Part shown: positions 26,236 through 37,169 of the stretch, in pieces | How positions within the stretch are numbered: position 1 is the stretch's first letter | How the letters are laid out: every line of letters starts with the position of its first letter | From: Lepeophtheirus salmonis | Lineage: Eukaryota; Arthropoda; Copepoda; Siphonostomatoida; Caligidae | Assembly: GCF_016086655.4 (NCBI RefSeq) | Contig: NC_052141.2 | Location: forward strand, 12,028,001-12,092,000 | Direction: 5' to 3' | DNA length: 64,000 nt | Program-made: the position numbers and the translations under genes | Notes under the pieces: generated by a model | Database searches by the model: none | The model's input: the letters and a program-made list of their open reading frames with translations, nothing else | What the model was told of the DNA's origin: nothing

Positions 26236-26776
26236 CAGGTGTGCGTGTCTAAAACTGAACACTCCTTTAAATTTTACACCGTGCACATATTCGTGATTTT
26301 ATTGAGTTGAACCCGGTTTATACTTCGAGGGTAGGATCTTGACTAGTTATAAACAAAACTCCAGCAAAATCCAAATAGCAACAGTGAAACAACAGCCGAT
26401 AATATGGAGAGACGTCGAGTCGCAATTTTGGAACTTTCGGCGCGGGCAAAAACGCCCACTGAAATTACCAAGGTTCTGAACTGCAGCCGCACCACCGTTT
26501 ACAGCGTGGTAGCCAACTGGACTCCAGAGGCGACCACAAGATCTAAGTCAAGGCTTCGAAGGTCGGGCGAAATTATTGCTGCCGTGAAAAAGTATGTCGA
26601 GGACAAGAGAGGCAAGGTCACCGTCAGCGGCCTCTTCAGGGAGTTCAACGTCAGTAGAAAGACCATGGACCGACTAGTTAAAAAATATCTTGCCCTTAAG
26701 GCTACAAGAGAACCCCTTGTCAAGCCCTCAAGCCGTAAAATTTAAAGGAGTACTCAGTTTTAGACGCACAAACCTG
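26236..26776 (+). mobile_element. 541-bp element carrying only a transposase DNA-binding domain
   Basis: Terminal repeats of 42 bp (26236-26277 and 26735-26776) match closely, sharing TCTAAAACTGA and ACTCCTTTAAATTTTAC. TA flanks both sides (26234-26235, 26777-26778). The whole interior is one open frame plus leader. The sharp ends and intact ORF suggest a recent insertion. It belongs to the Tc1/mariner superfamily. Confidence 0.9.
26404..26745 (+). CDS. Truncated transposase: bipartite DNA-binding domain only
   Basis: This is 113 residues with no internal stop. A first helix-turn-helix lies at about 7-40 (AILELSARAKTPTEITKVL, then SRTTVYSVVANW) and a second at about 62-100 (VTVSGLFREFNVSRKTMDRL). 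This is the paired-like arrangement of Tc1/mariner transposases. The catalytic D,D,D domain is absent, and the stop codon TAA falls inside the right terminal repeat. Full-length relatives are about 340 residues. Such a product could bind the element's ends and act as a repressor, as truncated transposases do in other DNA transposons; that role is inference. Expression is unknown. Confidence 0.75.
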   Translation: MERRRVAILELSARAKTPTEITKVLNCSRTTVYSVVANWTPEATTRSKSRLRRSGEIIAAVKKYVEDKRGKVTVSGLFREFNVSRKTMDRLVKKYLALKATREPLVKPSSRKI

Positions 26777-27304
26777 TATAGTTGGTTGTAAATTATACAT
26801 CCTACGCAACTTATTTTGTAGCCAAAAAACGTTGAAAATATTGAATATTTATACAAAAACTATATCAAATATGAAATTATAATATTTAACTATAATAATA
26901 ACCAATTATATCTTGGTGAGGCTCCAAACTAATATTGTTAAGAATAACTTTTTAGCCAAACATATATTTTTTTAACAATGCCTCAATCTCATACAAGTAT
27001 TAATAGCATTTTCATTGATTTATTAGCTCTAAAAAATATAATATACTGAATTTGTCTAGCTTTGAGTCTACGTCGACTATGAATAGTTTAATAAAATTTC
27101 ACAAAGGGAGGGTATAATTACCCAACATAAAATTAATTTTTTTTACCTGACATTATTAAAACATAGGAATAATGGAATTATAAATTCTTATATACCAAAT
27201 CTAAAATATCCTCTGATAAAGGAGTCCTCATACTTTTAAATTTATGAAAGATGCTAGATATTTTTATAAAGGTCAAATTAATACTTTTTTAATGGGGCAA
27301 CATA

Positions 27305-27988
27305 ATGAGTAGGGGTTTTAAATCCGGAAAATTTATGGATTTAGTATAATAAAATTTATTTCCCCAAAATTAATCCATTAATATTTTGTTCTTACATGTA
27401 GGGGTTTATAGTGAACTACATCACTCAAACCAACCATCTTGAGATAGAACCACTGGCAGGTCCTTATGAGGAACTCCTTCTCTATATTGGCCACTGCCTC
27501 GAGAATACAAGCCCACAATGAATCAACTGTACTATGTGCACGCTTATTGGACTCTCTCTCGAAAACCACTCACACAAAGTAGTCCAAAGGCTTCAGATCC
27601 AGGTAGATAGGAGGCCAAAATATTTTTCCAAAAACATAAGGGTCTTAAAAATGTCCTTCTCGAATAAGTCCAACTTCAATTACCAGATTTGAACAAACTG
27701 CACCATGAAAAATTCCAGGATAACTCATGATCTGTTAACATCAATTTAAGCTATCTAGTATTATTATCTAAGGAGTTATTTGCGTCCCTGGACGTTTACC
27801 TGGCACGGAGGCACAGGTTAAGGATCAAACGGCGTTCACATTAGGAAGACATCTCAAAGATTTTGTATTATTAATATTAGAGTTTTGTTAGTTGAATCTG
27901 ATGAGCATACTTTCATATACATTGATGTAACTCTGTACCTCTGTAATATGACATTTTCTAGTAAAAAGCAAAAATTCAGCTCCCTCCT
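27305..27988 (-). mobile_element. 684-bp relative of the 18.1-kb deletion element
   Basis: The left end carries GGGTTTTAAATCCGGAA, shared with both ends of the 18099-18628 element, after TA at 27303-27304. The right end (about 27971-27988, before TA) is worn. The minus strand encodes ERESNKRAHSTVDSLWACIL then EAVANIEKEFLIRTCQ, a better preserved version of the same C-terminal block. Flanking internal sequence also aligns with the 18.1-kb copy. Confidence 0.7.
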
Positions 27989-28414
27989 TACGCACACTCT
28001 GTCTAAACCAATAAATTTCAAATTGAAATATCTCAAAACTAAACAATTTCTTAACAATATACATATGTAAAAAGAATTATATTTAACAGTGATTAATGGG
28101 CATTATATCAAATATAACATTAATGTGTCGAATGTAATAACTAAATATTAAAAGTTTTTGCTTTTTCTTGGAAATATATGACTTACATTTAACCTAACTT
28201 CTGTTTGGTCTTTAATTTCTATACTCACCCATTATTTTAGGGTTTTTAACAATTTCCCGATTGAAGTTTGGAGATAAATTATATTATGCATAATTTATTA
28301 ATTAGCTTTTTAGCTAATTTTTCATTTAAAAACATTTTAATTTTATAAGAAAAATTAATATAAAGCATATATTATTAATAGAGCAGAGTGTATTTGTATG
28401 TATGTATGAAAAAC

Positions 28415-28630
28415 AGTTACGGGGTGCACTGTTGTATATAGTGCTCCCTGATGTATATAATACATTTTTATAAAAAAGAAATAAAAATGTAGTCGTATTA
28501 GTGAATGATTGCCGACGTCTACAGATAGCATCAACGTGTAAACTGGGTGACCTGTTTATCATAATCATATTTTGATCTGAGAAATAACAATATAGTCGTA
28601 TTAATGAAATATTTCATGCATGTCCAGATA
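28415..28630 (+). repeat. Interspersed repeat R4, copy
   Basis: It contains GGGGTGCACTGTTGTATATA, GTAGTCGTATTAGTGAATGA and, again, AGTCGTATTAATGAAATATT. Confidence 0.55.
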
Positions 28631-28639
28631 TACAAGGAG

Positions 28640-30470
28640 AACTATTTGTTTTTATTATGACAAATATGTACAACAATATGGACAACCCAATATGGCTTGA
28701 AGGGTCAGTCATATAATTGGGTTTCAAATTATGGGCATATTTACTAAAAACCTTCCAAATATGTCATTTTCCATCTGCAGAGTGATTAATAAGCAAAACG
28801 TTGAAGTGAAGTCTAAATGGGCCCATTTAGTGTGGGAACAGATGTCATTGTTTTTAGATTTGAGTGACATTTTATTTCACTTTTTTTTTTTTTTTTTGTG
28901 AAGGAGGACTATTTTATTTTTCAATTTTTGAAAAAAAGTAACTCCATGGAGAAAAAATATATCCTTTATTTGAAGATTAATCCTATCCTGGCCTGTATTC
29001 TTCGACATAACTTTCTTCTGTTATGTCTTCCACAATTTTTGATATCTTGATCTTTATAAATGATATTTTAGGTAGTTATTTTTGAATTCATTTTCACAAA
29101 GATAAAGGGTACATTGTATAATTTGGCTCGCACGTCATACTTTTTCTAATTCAATCCTCACAACCTTTTAATAATAAAGAAATAACTTCACTAGGCGAAG
29201 AATAAATTATTGGAGAAAAACTCAATTGATCACAATTGCTCAAATAAATTTCCACGTAGGATTAGTCCATCATTGAAGTATGCACGGTATTTCTATTTAT
29301 GTATGTTGATAGTAATTTTCCGTTGGATTTGATGACATAGAAATTATATAGCATGATACTTAATTAATGAGGAGAGATCTCCTCCAGCCTTATCTCTCAA
29401 TTTAAAGATCGACTCACAATATTCTCCACATAATGAGACATTCTATTTACTGTCAAGATCCTCCAAAGTACTAATTGTCCGAATATCTCGAAAAAGTCGA
29501 GAATCTAATCATATATTCTTCACTTTTCTATCAATGTCTCTAATTTCGAAATAGATAGATTAATTATGACGCAAGGGTGAACTTATACAAAAATATATTT
29601 AATCTGTATCTTTAATAACTTATTATTTACATATTTTCTCATCCCCCCAAAAATGTCTTCATTTTTTTCTCCAAAGTTTTACTCATCTTGAAATAAAGTG
29701 GTTTTAAACAATTGTGCATGTATGTTTTGTCTTTGTAGGATCAAAGTAGTTTTGAATAACGTTCATGTAAATAAATATTGCGTTTCATAAGTATATAATT
29801 CCATTTGAAATGTTTACAAGTAAATGGATTTGACTCAAGTTTGGTATGATATATTATTGGCAGTGTAACAGTTTAGAAATGAAATTTTGGATCTGTAACT
29901 AAATCTGACTCTGAGTTTTGAGGCTTTAAAGATTGCTAAGGGCGTCTACATTAATGATTAATCATCTATTTATGGTATTAATTTTGTTGAAATTAAATCT
30001 TGTTGAAATTTAAAATTCAAAGTGTTCAGATTGTAATGGTAATGTTTGTTTGTTTGTTTATGAAAAATGTAAGTTAGTTGTGGCCTTAGTTTTTAACCGT
30101 AAATTTTTAAGGTTTGTGGGCTTCGATTATTTGGAAATTTTAACCATTTAAAAAAACAGTATAGAAGGGAAAATACATGGAATTAAAAGTAATGGTGTGA
30201 TTCATAATAATCATTTCATAATTTATAGCCTATTTTTTGTAAATTAGTTATCTTTTACTCTAAAGGGGTATATTCGATGAAACCTTATTTTCATATTGTA
30301 TGTAGATCAATAATGTTGAATGTGTTTTTATGGCCCTTTAAATCCTCCAAAACTGCAAGTAAATTGAATTTTATGGATTCATTTGAGGTTTTAATAATAT
30401 TTTCATATCTTTTTTCTTTCCCTTCATAACCAAAATTAAGTAATGTATATTCATTTAAATAGTAATAAAG
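28640..30470. other. Non-coding stretch
   Basis: AT-rich with T-runs near 28882. No coding or repeat structure I can support. Confidence 0.5.
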
Positions 30471-30476
30471 GTAGTA

Positions 30477-30824
30477 AATGACCGGAACATTCAAATTGTT
30501 AAAAGAAACGCAACCTTAATTTTTTTTTTTTTCATAGAAATGATAACGAGATAACGGATTATTTTCCCTTGTTATTTATGTATTAAGTTAATTGACCATG
30601 AAATTACTGAGACAGTTCATAGACAACTGTAAATAATTATTTAGATTATATCCTGTAATGGTATGAAAAGGGGACATTCAACCTCAATCATTCGCCCAGA
30701 AAAGAGTCATTTACGGTATGATTCCGTTTCTTGAAACGCATACAGTACCATTCTGAAGACTATCCCTGTTCTTTTGATCATTAGATGCCAAACACGAGAC
30801 TCAACCATGTTGCTTCACTTATAA
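30477..30824 (+). pseudogene. Duplicated promoter/exon 1 fragment of the C1q gene
   Basis: This stretch aligns with 40596-41150 in the same order and strand: AATGACCGGAACATTCAAA, then GAGATAACGGATTATTTTCC, GGGGACATTCAACCTC, CCGTTTCTTGA, and an ATG in the same context (30807, AACCATG). After ATG the frame reads M-L-L-H-L then TAA at 30822, against M-L-L-V-P-S in the real gene, so no signal peptide is made. No later C1q exon was seen within the next 10 kb. It is best read as a remnant of a local duplication. Confidence 0.7.
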
Positions 30825-30884
30825 CTTCACAACAAAACCACAGAATTACTCTTCGACTTTTACACACTAGTTATTATTTTATAC

Positions 30885-31220
30885 TTATTGTTCTCTCTTA
30901 TCATTTAATTCCTAAGTAGGTAACATCACTTTCGCAAATAGATTCAATTATATTCAAACCCTGTTTGAACGTTCGCGTATGCTCATAAAAGACAGAACAT
31001 AACCCTAAGGATTTGTTGCAGAGTTAAAATTGTAAGTCCTTGTTGAAGTCAGAGTAGAATTGGAGTAATTCTACCAAATTGTTTCCTTGTTTACATCTTT
31101 TTTTCCTTCCTCTCTTGTCACAGCTGATTGAAGGTTATCTAATGAAACGGCATGATCATTATTCTTTCTCTCCTCCGAAAAATTCTTCAAATTCTAACGG
31201 TTACCATGTTGATTTTTGGG
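30885..31220 (+). repeat. Interspersed repeat R1, copy
   Basis: It aligns with 51025-51400 over most of its length: TTTAATTC.TGAGTAG, GCTCATAAAAGACAGAAC, AAGGATTTGTTGCAGAGTTA and TTCTTCAAATTCTAACGG. Confidence 0.6.
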
Positions 31221-31544
31221 TTCTTTTTCTTTAAATGCCCATTCCACACTGGATTTTCATCTTTGATGATTCTCATCCTATCAATAATAGCAATGTATGA
31301 ATAGCCGATACAAAATACTATAAAAAGACGAAACCCATTCATGAAATAATTGAGAAACGGCATTTGCACAGTTATCATACAAGATAATAATGAATATGAA
31401 CTAACAAGAAGATATGTTAACTATTTAAAAAAAAAAGTTATTACATGAAAGGATAAAATCATTATTAAAAAATAATTATTCCATTTTAAGACGTTTCAGT
31501 ATCGTTTGATCTCAATTCACTCTACCTATCTGATTTATCATCTT

Positions 31545-31648
31545 GTCCAAGGTTGGGCAACTGGCGGAGCAAAAACACACGCCATCCTCTATGGGTCACA
31601 GAAACTGCAATTTAATGCAGCAACCCGTGATGCATATACCCTTGAGGT
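31545..31648 (+). other. Orphan exon-like segment
   Basis: Between an AG (TTGTCCAAG) and a good donor (GAG|GTAAGA) lies a GC-richer open stretch reading GWATGGAKTHAILYGSQKLQ and NAATRDAYTLE. It stands out from AT-rich surroundings. No partner exon was found. It could be an exon of an unseen gene, a host fragment, or part of the 3' region of the neighbouring minus-strand LINE read on the wrong strand. Confidence 0.3.
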
Positions 31649-31822
31649 AAGATATATTTCAGTTAAACATTTTAATCATTTTGTACATGATAATAAAGGC
31701 ACATCAATAAATTATATACTGATAATAAAAATGTCGACCATCCATAAAAACCAAATATAATAAATTAAATAGAAATGAGGGCAAATAATATTTGGTTAAA
31801 ATAAATAAATAAAACAGTTCTT

Positions 31823-34075
31823 ATCGTGGAGGTAACAAGTAACCATCGTCTTGAAAAACGACCTCAATGTGTTTAGTGCCCGAGAGAATTTTGATGAAAC
31901 TTTTCACCCACTAGCTTCTTCTTGGCCTGGCAGGAGCGTCGCATTCTATCAGGAAATGGATAAGAGACTATGATCCTTCTTCACATAGTCTGCATGAGCC
32001 CTCATCGAATCACCCTTTTTATAGATGTATTTTCATTGGCGTGTGGCCAGATACAAAGCTCATAATATTTTGGAGAAATGTTTTAGTATACCATTGGAAT
32101 TTCCATCCATCTTTGCATTTGCACTTGCAAAGAACCGTTTCGTTTTACGGCAACTTGGATCAATCTGTCATTCCTATTTCCATTTGGTGGTTACTAATTT
32201 TTTTAACTTCTACCTCCAACGTTGTATGTGGAACTTCTATATGCAATTGATTTGTCATTTGGTACCCCCATTTTAGCCAGGGCATCCATAAATTCGTTCC
32301 CAGTGTTGCCGTCATGACCTTTTGCCCATTTTATGCACATAGGTTGTTTTGGAATTCCAATCTGTTGTAAAATACATCGTTATTATTCTTTTAATGAACC
32401 TCTTTTCCTTTCTAATCATTCAATAGCTACCATTCTGTCAGCATGAAAAATGATAGGGGATTTGAGGTATTCATCTATATCATTTAGGGCACGTATTGCT
32501 TGATAAATACCTTCCAACTCTGCCTGAAAAACAGTATTAAACCAGTTCAGATTTCTGAATCAATCGAATAAACATTTGTCTCCTATGGAAATGCACCATC
32601 CATAACAAACTTTGTCCGCAATCTCCGAACCATCTGTAAAAACATTCAAGCAATGCAGATCCAAGAGTGTCTCATTTTTAATCAATACAAACGGAGGTAG
32701 AGAATAAGCTCTATGAAATGTATTTTCTATTGGGACGCTAAATTTGTTAAGGCATACTCTTAATTCTTTCAGAGTGTTTCTGCCGCTCCTTTAGATCTGG
32801 AGTGGGTCGTCCACAATATTGGAACATAATCCTTAGTTCTTGGCCTTGCCTAAGTGCATTCTTTTTTATGCTTCAATGTAGTGGTTCTATTTCGAACGTA
32901 ACTTCCATGGCGTATGTAGGAGTAGACCTCATTGATCGATACATCAAAAAGACAAGCAAGCTTAGTAGTTCTCCTGATCCTTGGGATAAAAATCTCTACC
33001 TCAATAACTCGAGCTGCCCATATCCCCCCTCCTTAACAAATAATAGGCTCCAGGGAAGCATTCAGAATCAATTTAGTATATACACTTTTGTCGAATCAAA
33101 TTATTGAGTCCAAATTAAACTTTTTTGGGTTTTTCTATAATATTTTGAACATGGGTTTGAGTCTGAAGTCCAACATAACTCCAAGATATTTGTATTGATC
33201 TACCAATTATATTGTTAACACATTGATTTTAAAGTTTAGATATATCACTTTGCGGAGTTGCGGGCATACTATTCCTTTCATTTTTGACCTACTAAATTTA
33301 AGGCCAATTTCAGAAACTTGATGTGTCATTTCATTTACTCGTGTTTGGAATATATCAGCCATAGACCCGAGTGATAATAAGGGCAATGTCATCAGCAAAT
33401 CCAATTGTAAGCAATGGTCCCGGCTCAGCCCTCATTAAATGCTGAATTGTATCATTCTATACAAATGGGAATTAGTCCCTCCTTGAGGGCAGCACATAGT
33501 GGGAGTGAAATACATCTTTATTCCTTGTTGCGTACAAACGATTTCCCTACTCACTGAAAAATGTTTATACTATCGAGTTGAGGAAAAGTCACTACCATTT
33601 TGTTCCAAATGTTTTTCAATTATGTCGCATGGGAGGTTGTCAAATGCTCCTTCAAAGTCAAAGAAAACAACAATAGCATGTTTTTTTGTTGAGGACAGCA
33701 CTCTCTGATGTACGTACATACTAATTTGGTAATAGCAGAATCAGTTGATTTCCCTTTTTGAAACCCAAACTGATTGGTCATTGGAACCTTTACTACTAAG
33801 GATTTTATATGCCGATAAATGATTCTCTCCATTCCTTTGACTATTGTGTTTACTAATGTTATGGGTCGAAATGCTTTAGGGTCTGAATAACCAATCCTAT
33901 ATATTTGTTTTGGTAATAAAAAAAAACAGTTTTGCTTCACTCCATATCCTGGGAACATAAAAAAACTTCAAGGTATAAAAACATTCTTCTATTATAATAT
34001 TCGTCTTACAAATTCTTGAAAATTATTGGGGTAAGTGCAACAGGTCCTGGTCTTTTAAAATTCTTAAAAGATTAA
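31823..34075 (-). pseudogene. LINE with reverse transcriptase and RNase H, decayed
   Basis: On the minus strand, in order: RPGPVALTPIIFKN, DPKAFRPITLVNTIVKGMER, NQFGFQKGKSTDSAITKL, FFDFEGAFDNLPCD (motif A), TIGFADDIALI (catalytic box FADD at 33389-33400) and NEMTHQVSEIGLKFS. An RNase H domain follows: DGSEIADKVCYGWCIS, QAELEGIYQAI, ADRMVAIE, WAKGHDGNTGNEFMDALAK, so the Asp, Glu, Asp and Asp residues are all visible. It ends CRLCEEG...HFLIECDAP. RNase H after the polymerase points to the I/R1/LOA side of non-LTR elements. Stops and frameshifts break the frame. The endonuclease and ORF1 are missing. Confidence 0.85.
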
Positions 34076-34550
34076 AAACTTCTTTCACGACTACTCCATC
34101 AATTTTATTCTACCATAATGAGTGGCTCTACACTTTACTCCAATTTTCTTCGTCCAACATCTTTTTTTTCATGTTATCGTTGACTGAAAGTTTCCTTCGT
34201 TATTTGTTAAAATACCTAATCTATAATTATTTCTCCCTTTTGGCGTTGAATTGAAGATATTAAGGTATTTTTTTATTTTGGAGCAATAAACATAGAGATA
34301 TAATATTGATTCTGCTGAAAAATATTAGATTTTGATGGAAGTTGCCCTTCCTTGATCTAGTGTATTGCCATTATCACACAGCAGACTCGATTTTATTATA
34401 AAAATATCTTATATATACAAAAATAAACATATCTATCTTCCTCCTCCGTTTTTGCTGCCTACCAAGAGTTTTTGTTTTCTTCTAGCTCTATTTACTATTA
34501 AAAATAAGAATTGAAGGGAAGATTGCACTAGCCAGTGAATTCGTCTTGGA

Positions 34551-34735
34551 TGAACACTTATGACAATTCAATCTGTTCCATAATTTTTCAAGTAGTAGCA
34601 TAAAGGGGAGATTGAATTAGACAATTAATTCGTCCTGGATTGCTGCAATTCAAATGAACACTTATGGCTGCAATTTAATTGAACACTTATGGCTGCAATT
34701 TAATTGAACACTTATGTTAATTTAATCTGTTGAAT
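34551..34735 (+). repeat. Tandem repeat, 25-bp unit
   Basis: The unit GAACACTTATGGCTGCAATT plus TAATT occurs twice exactly (34656-34680, 34681-34705) and a third partial copy follows. A longer diverged copy of the neighbourhood begins at about 34515, sharing GAACACTTATG and AATTCGTC. Confidence 0.8.
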
Positions 34736-34739
34736 AAAG

Positions 34740-37165
34740 CCGAATAGTGACATTGTATAACTAATTTAACATATTCCTTAAATAATATTCAAGATATAAA
34801 ATATTTAATTTTAAAGTGGTTCACGTGTGAGTGCAAATTTGTGGGTTCATCTTCATAGCGGCGTATCTCTAAATTCTGAAGAACTTAAACTTTTTTATCA
34901 AACGCAGGAGGCCACCACGCAAAAATTTTAAATTGGGTTTTACTGATAAATATATTCGGGTTTCTGAGTGCTTTAATTATTCTTCTGGAATAAATTTGGT
35001 ACTTTTACACTCGATTTAAATAAACAAATATAAATTATAAGTAACATTGTTTATTTTAATTAGAAAACAGTTAAAATAGGCAGATTTCAGAAATTTTTGG
35101 GGGTAAGTAATTTGCAGTGTAAATCACTTTTATTCCAATAATATTAATTCATAAATAAAAACAAGTTACTCAACTAATTTAGTAATAACTTAATTTAATA
35201 ACTTTTTGCCGGAATTTTACGGTTTTAGTAATAAAAGTCTAAGAAAATATGTAAAATAGTATAAAACGTATAAAGGCATTCTGATTTTCTAATTGGGATT
35301 AGAAACGTTATTCTTAGTTAAGAAATTGAGGTAAGAGTAAAATTTTCCGAAAAAATTAATATATTTTCCACAAAAAATGGATAAATATTAGCGAAAGTAA
35401 CATTGGCCGATGGGATTTACAATTTTAGTACTGCGGTCCGCGTACCTAAATGTTTCTCTTTACCTTCATTTCACTGGGCAATCTTGATACTTAGATAATT
35501 AAATATAAAAAATTATTATTCAAAAATTGTTATATTTTAGTTTAATTTCTTTTTTGGCATTCAATGACATATTTAATCTACACTTTTTGTCCAAAAACTA
35601 CGAAAAATCATCAGTAAAGGCATTTTGTAAAAACTTTATGGCCGATGAGACAGGGCATAGGACATACCTACATTAACAGAAAAATGATTTTTGTGTTTTT
35701 CAAATCTTAAAGCATGGAAAAGAATGCGGAAATATATTTAAATTCAAAAAATATATTTTTTGAATAAGTCTATTGATATATATTATAATTTTATTATGGA
35801 TTAAAACTTTTATGAACTGGTAATTACTTTTAATGAAACTTCGTTACTAAAATATATTCATTAACTTTGATAAGATTGAGTATGATGTATGTGGGATAGC
35901 GACGCCATGGTGATAACAGCAACAAAAAAAGCGAAAGGAAAACAGTTCCAAGTCTCAAAAAAGAATGAAGAAACTATTTTAAAATTATGTCCAATTTTAT
36001 AAGCAAGTATATACATATGCTTTAAGTACTAAATTTGAAGATTTAATTAGAAAAATTAAAGTCCGGCAATCAGACATTCCAACGACTTTAAAATTTTTGA
36101 GTCAAAAGTGCATTGAGACGAGTATCTACCTCTCATAAACTACTCAGAATTATGTGCTGAAATTTGGTAAACTTATTTACTCATGAATTTGAGCTTGTGT
36201 GCCAAAAATCATTCAAATCTGAGAGGGTCGTGTGACATGCCCTGGTCAATTGAACATGGAATGACTCTTTAGGTATAAAAACTTAATTGACCTAGATTTG
36301 ATACTCAATAACCATGACATATTCAAATCTCTGAATTTATATATTCTATAATTTAAATTAAATTAAACATATATTTATTAACAAAACAAAAATAAGAAAT
36401 AAATTGATATTATTATTTCATATATGATAAATAACAAAATCATGTACCAAAAATTTTGTATTGTTGCATCACAATAAAAATTAAAAATAACAAAATTAAT
36501 TGTAGAATTCGCCTTCCAGAGTTTAATTCCTTCTCCTAAAATATCATATCCCAAATTGCTACGATTTCCTTTATTTCTAACCTCACAATTGATTTAGGTA
36601 AATAAATAATTCATAATATAAAATAAATATTTATTTTCTCCGATATTCATTACTTAATATTATTTTCCTTGCATATTTTTTAAAATGATAAAATTAAGAT
36701 AACTTTAACAAAATTCAATCAACTATCGGGTTAATTAGGATCTTATGAATTGTTAAATGAAAATTTAGTTGTAATTTTCCATGTATTTATAATTAGAATG
36801 GAACTAACTTACGCCTTATCTCAATATTCTAAACTACCTCATATCAACCAATATCGTCGATCACAATATGTCACAATAACACAATAATCAAGAAAAAAGT
36901 GTTATTAATTTTTTAACTTAGTTAGAAATGACGTAGATTTCGTAGATGAAGGTAAAAAAACAAACACACTGATATGAAGAGATAAATACCATTTTTCGAA
37001 AATTCAAAATGTAGAAGTAATTCCCTAAAAATATTTTTCAAATGGCAAATTACAAAAAATTAAAAAAATATTAAAAATTCCATAACAAAAAAAAACATAA
37101 TTATATAATATGAACATTAATGCCACCCATAAGTTATCAGTTGTATTTTGTACATTTAAATCTTT
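34740..37165. other. Very AT-rich non-coding stretch
   Basis: Stretches of A and T dominate. No open frame of 60 codons occurs here, and no element was recognised. Confidence 0.55.
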
Positions 37166-37169
37166 ATCA

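Noticed and set aside
32802..33107. 101-codon plus-strand open frame
   Set aside because: It is antisense to the reverse transcriptase/RNase H relic, whose motifs are on the minus strand.
34656..34730. 25-bp tandem units as a CRISPR array
   Set aside because: The units are directly adjacent with no spacers, so this is a simple tandem repeat in a eukaryotic context.
36480..37160. Search for tRNA, rRNA or CRISPR-like arrays
   Set aside because: No cloverleaf-like set of conserved boxes or regularly spaced repeats was found here or elsewhere in the window.
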